NCBI RefSeq assembly: GCF_000002235.5
Contig: NW_022145563.1
Coordinates: 1,197,904 to 1,261,903, forward strand
Origin: Strongylocentrotus purpuratus
Taxonomy: Eukaryota > Echinodermata > Echinoidea > Camarodonta > Strongylocentrotidae
Direction of reading: 5' to 3'
DNA length: 64,000 bases
In this document: piece after piece, positions 44,911 to 56,179 of the stretch
How positions within the stretch are numbered: the stretch's first letter is position 1
How the letters are laid out: each line of letters begins with the position of its first letter
Translations under genes and position numbers: made by a program
The notes under the pieces: model-generated
Databases searched by the model: none
The model's input: the letters and a program-made list of their open reading frames with translations, nothing else
Told to the model about the DNA's origin: nothing

Positions 44911-45411
44911 CTTATAATCGTCATTACGTTTCTTTTTAGTTTTGTATGTATTATTATACAAACTTCTACTGAATTTATATGATTAGGATTGTTTTTATCA
45001 CATTATCTTATTTTGTGGTTTTCATATCTTGTCATTTTATATTATCTTGGAAATGTAAGAAATAATTTTGTTTTAATTTTGTTTATGTGATCCGAGCTTT
45101 CGGATCTAACACGTAAAATGAAAGAGAAGTTCATCTCTGCAGTTTACTTAACCCTCATTATCTATGTTGTAAAAAGAGGATGCATTCATATTTAGTATAT
45201 AATGCTCCCATTTCCTTCAATGAAAAAATTAATAAATGAACCAAAGTTATGCGGCGTGTAGTGCTATTACCGGATATGAAGGTCGATGATTCATTCATTC
45301 ATTTTACCAAATGCAGCAAATCAATTCACTCATTCTTTAAATAAATCTAGCTTGGTCGCACACGAGTGAATGAAAGGTGCATGAGAGGTGACCGGTTTTT
45401 GTGGAGTTTCA
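44911..45411. other. AT-rich noncoding DNA
   Basis: Conserved at 61230-61650 in the third unit. It contains a short (ATTC)n run near 45290. No gene was seen. Confidence 0.5.
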
Positions 45412-45559
45412 GGGACCCGTTTCACAAAGCCTTTTTTCAATGACAATTGACAAAAATCAGTGACAATTCTGCTGATAACCAATCAGAAGCAAAGATTTCA
45501 CTAGCTTATAACAAAAACTGTCATTTGTCACTGATGACAAGTTTTGTGAAATGGGGCCC
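45412..45559. mobile_element. MITE with GGGCCCCATTTCACAAAA-type ends
   Basis: GGGACCCGTTTCACAAAGCC at the left is inverted as TTTTGTGAAATGGGGCCC at the right. The inner arms TGACAATTGACAAA and CATTTGTCACTGATGACA also pair. Counterpart at 63210-63359. Confidence 0.7.
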
Positions 45560-45799
45560 AGTTTCACTGGGGAAATATGAGTTTATAGATGATTTTCCCA
45601 ATAAATCTAGGTATTCAACATAGCCAAGCAAGATTGATTGGTAATTATGATAAATGCACCGAGCCCCAATTCATTCTAACTTTAAAACGAAGTAGGTCTA
45701 CCCCCCCCCCCAAAAAAAGGGTGTATTATTTTAACTCTTCATTCCAACAGAATCTGACATGCATTATGCATACATGATATACCTACACTGGGAGAGGCA

Positions 45800-46144
45800 G
45801 AAAGAGAGAGAGAGAGAAACAGACAGACAGACAGAGAGAGAGAGAGACAGAAAGAGATATGGGGAAATAGATGAAATAATAATATGAAGAGAGTTGAGAG
45901 AGTAATGGTAAGGGAGAGAGTGAGATAGAGAGAGAGAGAGAGAGAGAGAGAAGGGAGAAAATTATGAATTCCTACAATCCATTGAGATGTAGACCCTATA
46001 TTAATCGTTGTTATCTTTATCTTGCCTGCAGACCCGTGTTGACTATCTAACTTAGATGTGAAAATAACGTGGTGAAACTTCAAACATCTACTTTGAACTT
46101 TTAGGACATCCTGACACCACCCCCCTCACCCCCTCCCCCCTCTT

Positions 46145-46176
<32 letters not shown>

Positions 46177-46280
46177 CCTCCTCTCTCACTCCCCCTTTCT
46201 CTCTCTCTCTCTGTCTACCCCTTCTCTCTTTATCTTTCTATCTCTCTCTCTCTCTCTTCCTCTCGTTATCTCTATATCTT
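45800..46280. repeat. (GA)n then (CT)n simple-sequence tract
   Basis: GA and CAGA repeats at 45805-45955 and CT repeats at 46140-46260 surround a single copy of the unit that is duplicated in copy 1. The reverse-strand SLSLSLSL open frame here is an artefact. Confidence 0.85.
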
Positions 46281-46299
46281 TCTCCTTCTATTTCTATTG

Positions 46300-46430
46300 T
46301 CCTAGAGGGGTATTGTCTTAGGGATAATTTTCCGGGGGTAATTGTCCTCGGAGTGGTTATCCAGTTGGTAATTGACCGCGGGGGGGGGGGGCGATTGCCC
46401 AGGGGTTAATTGTCCTAGGACAAAACAAAA
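46300..46430. repeat. ATTGTCCTAGG-type repeat with G run
   Basis: Related to the inverted repeat at 9279-9516, and to 63740-63785, where it resumes the alignment between the second and third units. Confidence 0.5.
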
Positions 46431-46732
46431 TTACTATTCATTAAACCTATAAATTTCCTTCCGATAGTTTTATAGCATGTGCCCTACATTGTCAGTTTTG
46501 TACATGTATATGTATGAGACATCCGACTTGAATAAAGCTTCACACATTTAAATAAGAGAGATTAATACGGATCGACAAAATCCGAATTAATCTTAATTAG
46601 CAACTTACGTAACATGTATGGCGAAATTGATGTAGTTAATTGAAGATTGAGGATTAAAGATTGTAGTAATAATATCAAGGGAACAGGCACACACACGAGA
46701 CATGTTGTAGATCTTTTTTTAGGAATACGTAG

Positions 46733-47085
46733 AGGTTTCGTGGTCGAGTGGATATGTCAGCTGACTGTGGATCACAAGGTCCGTGGTTCAAGTCCCCCCG
46801 CGGCACTAATGTCCTTTGGCAAGACATTGATCTACATTTGCCACTCTCCTCCCAGGTGTTAAATGGGTACCCGGTAGGATGCGAAAGCTAATGTAGTTTG
46901 ATTAGCAAAGCCGCTTGTAAAATGGCAACTGGCTGGAATGCTCCCCAGGGAGTGGAGAATGTGCATACCTTGTGTGCGGGTAAGCATGAATCCGATGACC
47001 GGGGTAATAATATGTGCTGCGCCTAGAAACAAAGTATGAGGCGCATTATAAATGTGAGCTATTATTATTATTATTATTAATACTG
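46733..47085 (+). mobile_element. full-length tRNA-derived SINE
   Basis: A box TGGTCGAGTGG (46741-46751) and B box GGTTCAAGTCC (46785-46795) are 33 bp apart, as in a polymerase III promoter. The tRNA-like head is followed by a body (AAGACATTGATCTACATTTG, GGGTACCCGGTAGGATG) and an (ATT)n tail at 47061-47079. The head could fold as a degenerate tRNA but is not a functional tRNA gene. Confidence 0.8.
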
Positions 47086-47259
47086 TAATAATAATTTTTG
47101 TTTACCCAGCATTAATGCTGTTTCTGTTTGTTATTGACTGATATTATATAATTTGCTATATAATTGTACATACTTCATAATGAATAACGAGCGGGAAAAA
47201 AGACTAATCATTTTCGTCATAACGCAACCGGGGAATGGAAGCGCGTGGTATTATGTTAT

Positions 47260-47280
47260 AGATAGATAGATAGTTTATTG
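47260..47280. repeat. short (GATA)n microsatellite
   Basis: ATAGATAGATAGATAG occurs once, just before a T-rich segment. Confidence 0.8.
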
Positions 47281-48145
47281 GTTTCCACATATCATTTTAC
47301 AAAGAGTGTAACCACATATTGAAAATTATTATAATACACACTGCGAGGCCCTAGGATCGAAACCGTGTCGATGTTCTATATTAGTGCCCTTTCGTGAGGC
47401 ATTAATCCTCATTACTGTCAGTTATGACTTAAGGACGTATGTCCCCTAGTTGATTAGCATAGTAGCACACACATGCTTTAGCAGTCACGCAAAACAAACA
47501 CTCACACATTATTATTCAATAGAATCTGAGAATGTACTATTATCTAGATCTAATAGGAATAAATCTTTGTCAAATCATTCTATAAATTGGGGTACAAATA
47601 ATTATTCCACCGTTATGACCAACAGTGTTCATGTACATATACAATACCGGTTCACACTATTTAGAAAATTATCCTTCAGTTGAACTTAAGAGATAAAGTG
47701 GCGGAGCCTATGGAAAAACAAATATTGTTGTGGATAGACTCCTTAAACTACAAACGACATAATTAAAGGTAAAGACCAGTATTGGAAACGCCCCAATTTC
47801 AAAAAATGAAATCGAAGCTCTCATTACCAATCATGTGAAAGAATATGTTTTGACTAATACATGATGATAAAAAATTTGCCGGGAAACCGCCTACTAATTC
47901 ATATATTTGGTAAATTTGTTTCTCTCATGGTCTGTGAGAGATATAGGGTAGTCCCATATACATCTTTCTGTGTATAGTGCTTGTAACTTTACGAAGAATG
48001 GGCCAAAATTCTTATCATTTTGATGATTCCAGAACCTTGCAGATGCTAGATGCTAGATGATCAACCTTTTCTGATCGATTTCACAATTTTTCTTTCACAA
48101 TGCAATCGCATGACCATAACTGGTCTTTACCTTTAACTAAAGTTA
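47281..48145. other. noncoding DNA, no gene supported
   Basis: AT-rich sequence with a 77-codon open frame at 47450-47683 that has no domain or codon structure I trust. Confidence 0.45.
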
Positions 48146-48149
48146 GGTT

Positions 48150-48222
48150 AATGAGAGGGCCTCCGGTCCTGAAAAGCGCTATATAAGAACTAGCTATTAT
48201 TATTATTATTATTATTATTATT
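48150..48222 (+). mobile_element. SINE 3' end fragment
   Basis: GCGCTATATAAGAACTAGC followed by (ATT)n. This is the same type of 3' end as the complete SINE, but without the tRNA-like head. Confidence 0.6.
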
Positions 48223-48469
48223 ACAAATACACGCTAAAACAGGGAAAGGGAGATTACAGGCCGGATACATGAACCGAAAACACAATTAACTACAAAAAAC
48301 AAGGGAAAGGGAAGGGAATATATCTGCAGCTTAATTGAAACAATAGTACTATGTAGTTTGTTTTCCGTATGATCAGAATATGTACATAGTTGGCATAGCT
48401 AAACCGTTATTTACTCTACAACAAAAGTATACAGCTTGGAGACAAAAATAGTCAGGAATCAGGAATGAC

Positions 48470-48905
48470 AATATGTATTCAAATAATGACATTTCAATTT
48501 TCTTCTGAATACATGAAATCTTACAGACCTTTTTATCACAGAATCAAGATAATTCCAGAAATTGGGACCTGTATATATTAAGGTATTATGAGTAAAGCGT
48601 GTTCTCGTTCTAGGAAGGTGATAGAGAAACGCCTGGCGGGTAGGAAAGTCGTGGACTTGATTTCTTTTCTTAAACAGATATGATAGTGCCTGAGGGAAAA
48701 TCGTTGTTATTCAGCTGAAACACGAGGCAGCCTAATGAAAATCAAAATTATCTTGAAGTGAGTACGAATATTGCAAAATGTACGTATTGCTCTTTTTTGA
48801 ACAACCAGGATTTTGTCCAGTTGGAGTTTCAATGAATTAACCCAGGCAAGAATACCATAGTTCAAGTAGGGCAACATTAAAGTGGTTACAACATTTGCAA
48901 TAAAA
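48470..48905 (-). pseudogene. LINE reverse-transcriptase C-terminal fragment
   Basis: The minus strand reads LMLPYLNYGILAWVNSL, LDKILVVQKRAIRTFCN and, in another frame, RQAFLYHLPRTRTRFTHNTL, YTGPNFWNYLDSVIK and FRRKLKCHYL. These match the conserved tail of CR1/Jockey-type LINE proteins (PYLxYGxxxWG...LxxLQKRAIRxI... and NTRxxxxxxxPRxRTxxxxxxxxYxGPxxWNxLP...FKxxLKxxLL). Stops and frameshifts occur. Degenerate, but the matches are in the right order. Confidence 0.75.
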
Positions 48906-49520
48906 TGATGGGAACAAAATCATTAAATGCGTTCCCATGGTTTCCGCATAGCCCCGTTCGCGTGTCACATCCCATATCTAGACCGGTCATCATATCAGCG
49001 GTCAATGTCGTCTTATCTAATCGTTTTCCATTACGGAAACTGGAAAAAAGAATGTATTATAACCTTTATCCACGATAATGAATATTAAATGGTTATGGTA
49101 TTGTATATTTTTCCTGAGATCTTTGGATCATCTTAACGCTGTAAAATGACTTTTTGAATATTAACCACATTATCAACAGTTTTCTAATAACCGAATCATA
49201 GCAGACGACATGAAATTGGGCTACCGATAGTTTGCCGATATGATCGTGGGTGAGCTAGATCTTCAACAGTAGCTGGCGCTAATGAGTTAGTCTCTTTCAG
49301 ATTTATCAACCGCAACTGTAGTCAACTTATCGATTAGTTGGTTCAACGTGCAGACGTGTTATTTCGATGGGGTGGACAGAGGGCAGTACCGAGTACAAAG
49401 AGAAAGGCAGATTGAATATAATTTAAGAGGAGGGGGTGGGGTATATTTAAAAATAAATGGATAAACTAAAACAGAGGTTGGCAGATAGAGATCAATGGCG
49501 TATCCAGCAATTAAAAGGGT
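48906..49520. other. noncoding DNA
   Basis: AT-rich with no recognised gene or element end. Only the second unit contains this part within the window. Confidence 0.45.
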
Positions 49521-49940
49521 AGCCCCACTGCAATGGCGTACGCAGGATTTTTTCAAGGGGGGGGGGGGTGCAAATCGGCCCAACATTTCGCACGACTCAG
49601 CCAGCCGCTGAATAAGCGGGGGGTAAGCGGACACTTTTTTCTTCTTTTCGGAGTCCCAGAAAAATCGCAACGACTCAGCCAGCCGCTGAATAAGCGGGGG
49701 GGGGGGGGGGTGGGGGGGGGGGGGAGGGGGGAGTAGGAGGATACTTTTTTTTTTTGGTCTCGAAATTTGAAAATTTGACATTTTGTTCTGTTGGGGGGGG
49801 GGGGTAAGGTCACCTTTTTTAGGTCAGCCATTGGTAACTCAAAAGGGGGTGGGGTTCCCAAAAAACATACACATACAAAAAACTCAAGGGGGGGGGTTGA
49901 CACCAAACCCCCCCCCCCTGCGTACGCGCCTGAGCCCCAG
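49521..49940. mobile_element. hAT-like MITE, about 400 bp
   Basis: The left terminus is CAATGGCGTACGCAGGATTT at 49531 and the right terminus is CCCTGCGTACGCGCCTG ending at 49932. Flanks read AGCCCCACTG and AGCCCCAG, an 8-bp duplication with a 2-bp change on the left. It contains internal GCGGGGGGT runs and two copies of CAGCCAGCCGCTGAATAAGC. It belongs to the same family as 61849-62368. Confidence 0.7.
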
Positions 49941-50079
49941 CATAAACCTCTTGCTCCGCCACCCCTGCCACCGTTTGCAGACTTTTCAATTTACATGATC
50001 CAATACAAATTGTAGACGTGGGCCTTCAGTCAGTATGAGTGAAATATTTCCAGGGAAGCATGGCCCAGACGCCCCCCCC

Positions 50080-50150
50080 CCCGAACGGATTTGTAAAGAT
50101 TCCCCTCCTCCCCCCCCCTCTCTCTCTCTCCCTTTCTCTCTCTCTCTCTC
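50080..50150. repeat. C run and (CT)n tract
   Basis: Poly(C) followed by CT repeats. Downstream similarity to copy 1 resumes here, at the position equivalent to 16446. Confidence 0.8.
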
Positions 50151-51106
50151 CTCCGACCTGCTCCCTTATTTTATTTATATTATATTCCCCTTTTCGCCAT
50201 TAGATGCACATACCATTTACCTAATTAGAAATAAGTACGTCTCTAATTTGTGGAGAATCACATTTCATAAATGCATGACATTCTGTTTGTGGGCATTTTA
50301 GGACAGTCATCTTAATACTCATTATTCTTTAAACTGCGTTTTTTGGTGGACTGAATCATTTTAGGTGCTACCATGCAAATACACGATGAATGCTACGACT
50401 TATTCAAAAGCACAGTCTGCAGTAATAATACTTTTGTCTCACCCACCTACACATACACCTGCAAATATCGATGGATATGGTCGTCTGACTCGAGCTCAAT
50501 AACGTGTGGTGAGATTTGTTGAGCAAATTTCTGATTTTGTTTTTAAATCCTGAATCCTGAAAAAGAATGATAATAAACAAATTAAAAAAACAATTAAAAA
50601 AATTATATATATAAAAGCGAGAGAACTCAAAACATTATTGAGGAATACTGAATATGAACAGAAATCTCAACAGAACATAGGAAAATCATTTAAAAACAAT
50701 GAAACTGAACATAATTATGATCGCATGACACTCGTCAAAATTAGTGCGTAGTATTTAGGAAGAGGGGTCTTTCCAGCCCATTTTTCAAGTAGACCCAAAG
50801 TAAACCTTTTTACCCCCTAAAAAAAAAAAGATAAATCAGTAAATATTTATTTTGATAGAATTTATCTTGATTTAATTTGAATTTCGTTTATTTCCTTCTT
50901 TTATCTTTCTTCTTCTTCATCTCTTCTTCTTTTTCTTCTTCTTCTTTTTCTACATCTTCTGTCCAACTCTTGACCCTCGATTTGTCTGGAATAGTGGAGG
51001 GAGTAGGAATGAAAAACGACCATCGATTAGAAATAGGGGTTGGGGTTGTGTCATTTGATCTATATCTTATATTCTCCTGTCCTTTCTATCTCTTTCCTTT
51101 TTTTCT
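50150..51106. other. noncoding part of the repeated unit
   Basis: Aligns with 16447-17634, including the CTT-rich tract. It lacks the cysteine-rich exon-like segment found at 17346-17464. Confidence 0.6.
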
Positions 51107-51184
51107 CTTTATGTTTTATTCTTCTGTTGTTTGATGAGGACGGGGAAGACGTGTATTACTAATGGAAAAAAGGTCTTGTTTACC

Positions 51185-51395
51185 CAAGGCAGCCAAATAC
51201 TCCTCTTTCTGGCGGGACCTGCAATTGTTATTACCCTAGCATTAACCCGGTACTCGTTTACCACTTGGGTGGAGAGTGGCAAAAGTGAATTAATGTCTTG
51301 CCAAATGGCGTTAGTATTGGGATGGGATTCCAACCCCAAACCCTTGCACTGAGAGTAATTGAATGAACCTCTAGCCCACGACACCTCCGTGGTTA
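51185..51395 (-). mobile_element. tRNA-derived SINE fragment (third unit)
   Basis: Same insertion as 35335-35525. It is better preserved at its head: the minus strand reads GGAGGTGTCGTGGGCTAGAG and GGGGTTGGAATCCCATCCC. Confidence 0.65.
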
Positions 51396-51477
51396 TCAAT
51401 ATTCATAAACACATCATGGTTAGTATTAAGTCCTGCTACATATTATTTTGACATTTCTGTCATGGTATGTACATGTG

Positions 51478-51615
51478 TCATGGTTTAGCGGTACGTGGCC
51501 TGACGGTGATTTAGGTCACATGATTCGCGATTCGAATCCCATCCAAGTAGGAAGACATTAATCTACATTTGCCACTCTGCATCGAGGTGTAGTAAATGGA
51601 TACGTGATTGATAAT
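51478..51615 (+). mobile_element. tRNA-derived SINE head (third unit)
   Basis: A box TGGTTTAGCGG (51481-51491) and B box GATTCGAATCC (51529-51539). Same insertion as 35605-35740. Confidence 0.65.
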
Positions 51616-52192
51616 AAGCAAATAATTAACGTTGGTGAAGGTGATGGGACAAACTATCACTTCCGAGGCGATCTGGATGTAGCTATCTTTCCGAAGCGAA
51701 GGTGAGGAAAGATAGCGTATAAATTCAGATCGCCGAGGAAGTGATAGTTTGCCATCGCCTGAAACAAAAAGGTGATTATTTGCTTTATATTCCATATCGG
51801 AAACCTTTCACTTCTTCCGTCATTTTAGAGCAACAAGTCATCACTTAACAGCTAGCAAACGGTATACGAAACGTACAGTGCATGCAGCATGGTGGTGTGA
51901 CCATAGTTCGGGCGTAGGCCTACCCAAAGTTTGCGTACTAAAACACTAAAAGCGCTTAAAGAGGAGAGCAATACGCAACGTATACGATTAAAGTGCGTTG
52001 CACTGTGTGGATAGTACTACTATCTACACAGTGCAACGAACTTTTCTTCTCCCATCAATGATGGGCGAACCATCTTTCATCACGTGATTTACTTTTGACA
52101 AATCGTAGAGCAAGATTCTTAGTATGTGGAATATAAATGCGCAATATAATGGCAACTTTTAATGAAATAGTCATTATCATTTGTAATTAATG

Positions 52193-52510
52193 TTAAGAAT
52201 TTAATACAATGGGTGATGAAATTTTTTTGTCAACTCTTATGAAAATGGAATACCGGAGGGTTATAATTGTGAATGATCTGCCATTTCGCTGTATGAATTG
52301 GCAATTAGGAGTAAAGATTGGAATATCTGAAGCCAAAACATAATCTGGAACAACATATACGTCATAGATAGTACACAATAAGAAATAAGGTTGCGATTCT
52401 GCTACATTGCCATGTAGTAGGCCTGCAACAAAATGAAAATATGATGCCAAATCGTCTTGTCTCTTTACGTGATTTCTATTGTGGGAACGAACACCAGCAC
52501 AGGTTTGCAC
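52193..52510 (-). other. open frame of 105 codons, unknown status
   Basis: A minus-strand frame with a mixed amino-acid composition (for example YDVYVVPDYVLASDIPIFTP), closed by a stop. In the middle unit the same frame survives only as 61 codons (36308-36493), because a deletion removed its first 44 codons. No domain, splice signal or codon pattern supports it strongly, and I would not call it a gene without transcript evidence. Confidence 0.2.
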
Positions 52511-52902
52511 GATCTATACACCATATTGTTCTTTTTATAGAACTACATTAAAGTGAAATATGACGGTGAATCAGCGATTTATCTGTTATTGTAAGATCCT
52601 GTCCACCATAGCTTTGCGGTTGAATGCTTTAATAATACAATTATACTTTTACACCGCATAATACTGGAACGTGTCTGTCAATATGATACTAACAAAAGCT
52701 AATTCTTCTATTATGAAAGAATCATTAGATTTGTAAAGATAATCTCTGACGTGACTAATAAAATCGTGTAAACTGCCATAATTGTGAATTAACCCTGCAT
52801 CAAGTTTTATTTTGATTCATCATGTTTTTGAAAATAGTTATTGTAAGATCATGTTCGCATTCCACCATAGCTTTGTTATTGAATGTTTTAATTAATACAA
52901 TT

Positions 52903-53715
52903 GCCCTTACAGAATACCTAATGGTAAATGAATGGTGTTTGAATGGTAGCGTCAATGGTAAATGGTATTTCAATGGTGTGCCAATGGTGGATTCTGTATG
53001 GTGAATGGTGTTTCAATGGTGGTGTATGATAGTGAATGGTGTTTCTATGATAGAGTCTGTATGGTGAATGGTGTTTCAATGGTGGAATTGTATGGTCAAT
53101 GGTGTTTCAATGGTAGAGTCTGTATGGTGAATGGTGTTTCAATGGTGGAATTGTATGGTCGATGGTGTTTCAATGGTGGCGTCTGTATGGTCAATGATGT
53201 TCCAATGGTGGAATTGTATAGTGAATGGTGTTTCAATGGTAGAATCTGTATGGTGAATGGTGTTTCAATGGTGGAATTGTATGGTAAATGGTTCTTCAAT
53301 GGTGGAATTGTATGGTCAATGGTGTTTCAATGGTGGCGTCTGTATGGTCAATGGTGTTTCAATGGTGGAATTGTATAGTGAATAGTGTTTCAATGGTAGA
53401 GTCTGTATGGTGAATGGTGTTTCAATGGTGGAATTGTATGGTCAATGGTTCTTCAATAGTGGAATTGTATGGTCAATGGTGTTTCAATGGTAGAGTCTGT
53501 ATGGTGAATGGTGTTTCAATGGTGGAATTGTATGGTCAATGGTATTTCAATGGTGGAATTGTATGGTCAATGGTGTTTCAATGGTGGCGTCTGTATGATC
53601 AGTGGTGTTTCAATGGTGGAATTGTATGGTGAATGGTGTTTCAATGGTGGCGTCTTTATGGTAAATGGTGTTTCAATGGTGGAATTGTATGGTCAATGGT
53701 GTTTCACTGGTAGTG
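52903..53715. repeat. minisatellite of 31/32-bp units (third unit)
   Basis: Begins with CCCTTACAGAATACCTAATG, a terminus like that of the neighbouring foldback element, then the same ATGGTGTTTCAATGGTGGAA units as 36514-37235. The middle unit has lost this left end together with about 595 bp. Confidence 0.85.
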
Positions 53716-54019
53716 AATTTGAGAAAACTAGGTGTCCCTTATACTTTGAACTACAATTTTCTCTGTGATTTCGCTTTATTTTTCGCGAATTTTTCTTCAT
53801 GATCAACGTATCAAAGCTGACAAACTGCAAGGAATAATACTCTAGTCCTCAGGAATAATGATGGATCTTTAGTTTTTTCTTCAATTTGGAGTAATTTTGG
53901 ATCTGATATGTGTCTCTTTACCGTGAGTAACTGCTGTTTTGTGCCTGTGGTCCCACTCATATGACTCTGTGATGTACATTATTATACATTTGCTTACATG
54001 AACAGCCTGTTATTGTTAA

Positions 54020-54149
54020 TTAAAGCAGTTTATAAATCATTATATTTTATTACAAAAATTGAAATATTACAGTATAAGGGGCACACCTTTAGAACTTTTA
54101 TCAAGTTATTTATCTGATCGTAAACAATTAACAATTATTAATGAAGCTG
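54020..54149 (+). pseudogene. LINE reverse-transcriptase fragment (third unit)
   Basis: Same HYILLQKLKYYSIRGTPL segment as 37540-37669. It is interrupted at the same base by the ACCATT foldback element. Fusion of this frame with the repeat makes a 300-codon open frame that is not a gene. Confidence 0.7.
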
Positions 54150-55041
54150 CCCTTACAAAAAAAATGTTCAATGGTATACCAATGGTATACCATTCGGAAG
54201 TACCACTGAAAATACCTTACGGATACCATTCACATACACCATTTAAATACCATTCGGAAGTACCACTGAAAATACCATACGGATACCATTCACAAACACC
54301 ATTTAGATACCATTCGGATACCATTGAGATTACGTTTGTACCATTAATCTACCATTCACCATTGGCATACCATTCACATACCATTCACCAATGGCCTTTC
54401 ATTGACATATCAACCACCACCCACCATTGGCCTACCATTCACCACCCACCATTGGCCTACCATTCACTATCCACCATTGGCCTACCATTCACCATCCATC
54501 CACCATTGACCTACCATTCACCATCCACCATTGGCCTACCATTCACCATTCACCATTGGCCTACCATTCACCATCCACCATTTGCCTACCATTCACCATC
54601 CACCATTGGCCTACCATTCACCATTCACCATTGGCCTACCATTCACCATCCACCATTGGCCTACCATTCACCATCCACCATTGGCCTACCATTCACCATT
54701 CACCATTGGTTCACCATCCACCATTGGCCTACCATTCCAATGGTGAATGGTAGATTGATGTTACAAAATTTGCATATTTCATATTCAAATTTCAATAGTG
54801 TAAATAGTACCATTCATCTACCATTGGTGATTATGCAAATGAGCGTCCAAAAAATTATTATTAGGTTGAATGGTATTTCACTGGTAGATGAATGGTGCGC
54901 AATGGTACGTTGCGAGCGTAATCTCAATGGTATCCCAATGGTATTTAAATGGTGTTTGTGAATGGTATCCGTATGGTATTTTCAGTGGTACTTCCGAATG
55001 GTATACCATTGGTATACCATTGAACTTTTTTTTTGTAAGGG
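54150..55041. mobile_element. ACCATT foldback element (892 bp)
   Basis: Ends CCCTTACAAAAAAAATG and TTTTTTTTTGTAAGGG. The left arm here has two tandem copies of the ACCATTCGGAAGTACCACTG segment, where the middle unit has one. The core minisatellite is shorter (about 54420-54740). Confidence 0.8.
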
Positions 55042-55509
55042 TGCACCCGCAAGCCTACTGTATAAATATTAGATTTGTAAAGATAATCACCGGCGTGACT
55101 AATGATATTGTGTACACTACCATAACTGTAAATTAATCTTGCATTAAGTTTCATTTTGATTCATCATGTTTTTGAAAATTGTTATTGTAAAATCCTGTTC
55201 GCATTCCACCATAGCTTTGCGGTTGAATTCTTTAATAATACAATTATACTTTTACACCGCATAATACTGGAACGTGTCTGTTAATATGATACTAACAAAA
55301 GCTAATTCTTCTATTATGAAAGAAATATTAGATTTGTAAAGATAATCTCTGACGTGACTAATAATATCGTGTACACTGCCATAACTGTGAATTAATCCTG
55401 CATCAAGTTTCATTTTGATTCATCATTTTTGTTGACATTCGTTATCGATAATCTTAACGGTGAGCTGTATCTCCAGGCACTTTGTGGTGCTTGAATCACT
55501 GAACTTATA

Positions 55510-55771
55510 GGCCCGAATTCACAAAGGAGGTTTGTCGACAAACCTTGGTTTTCGTACGTCATATGACGCGTTTTACACGTTTTTTACAAACCTGGTTTGT
55601 AAAGAACAAAAGGAAGTTTGGCGAAACAAAAGGAGGTTTGAGCTCAAACCTTGGTCTGAGCTCAAACCTTGCTTTGTGAATTCGGGCCATTTTGAATATA
55701 AGACTTTGGTGACAATATGTGTGGCACGAAAACCAAGGTTTGTCGACAAACCTCCTTTGTGAATTCGGGCC
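55510..55771. mobile_element. MITE with GGCCCGAATTCACAAAG ends (third unit)
   Basis: Counterpart of 39110-39372, one base shorter. Confidence 0.8.
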
Positions 55772-56179
55772 ATAATGTTTATTAAGTTATATTTACATTT
55801 AATTCAATATTAACGCGAGTTAATGTGAAACCATGCGATCCGATCTGGAACAGCATGTTCGTCGTTATTCTGGCTTTCTTTCCAAGACTAATATAGTAAC
55901 GAAACATGCCTACAAAATGAAAGCTCACAACATTTTCACGAGATCGTCACATGATCAAAGTCATTTTACCAAAAGAATATTTAGTAGAGTGAAACTTGAT
56001 GGCAATTCATCAACTTGTCTCAGTTCAGTTTAGTTCAGTTTATTTATTTTTGCACGGCACCAACTTCAGCCAAAGGCTTTTCTTCTGCAGGTCCGTGCAC
56101 ATAAAAAATACATATGTACAAGTATAGGATAACACATATTATAAGTTATAATATGTGTTATCCTATATTAACAAACAAA

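Larger units (their letters stand above)
35237..46630 (+). repeat. segmental duplication, middle unit
   Basis: This stretch aligns nearly base for base, by eye, with 51107-61640 and 63140-64000 (offset 15873 to 16480, settling at 16323 around the gene). It includes SINEs, minisatellites, MITEs, the putative promoter region, gene copy 2 and its LINE tail. Offset changes mark indels: about 595 bp near 36396/52396, 80 bp in the ACCATT array, and about 80 bp in the G/C/T runs at 42340-42440. Confidence 0.9.

Noticed and set aside
46733..46810. Possible tRNA gene
   Set aside because: A and B boxes are present, but the cloverleaf is degenerate and the sequence continues into a SINE body with an (ATT)n tail.
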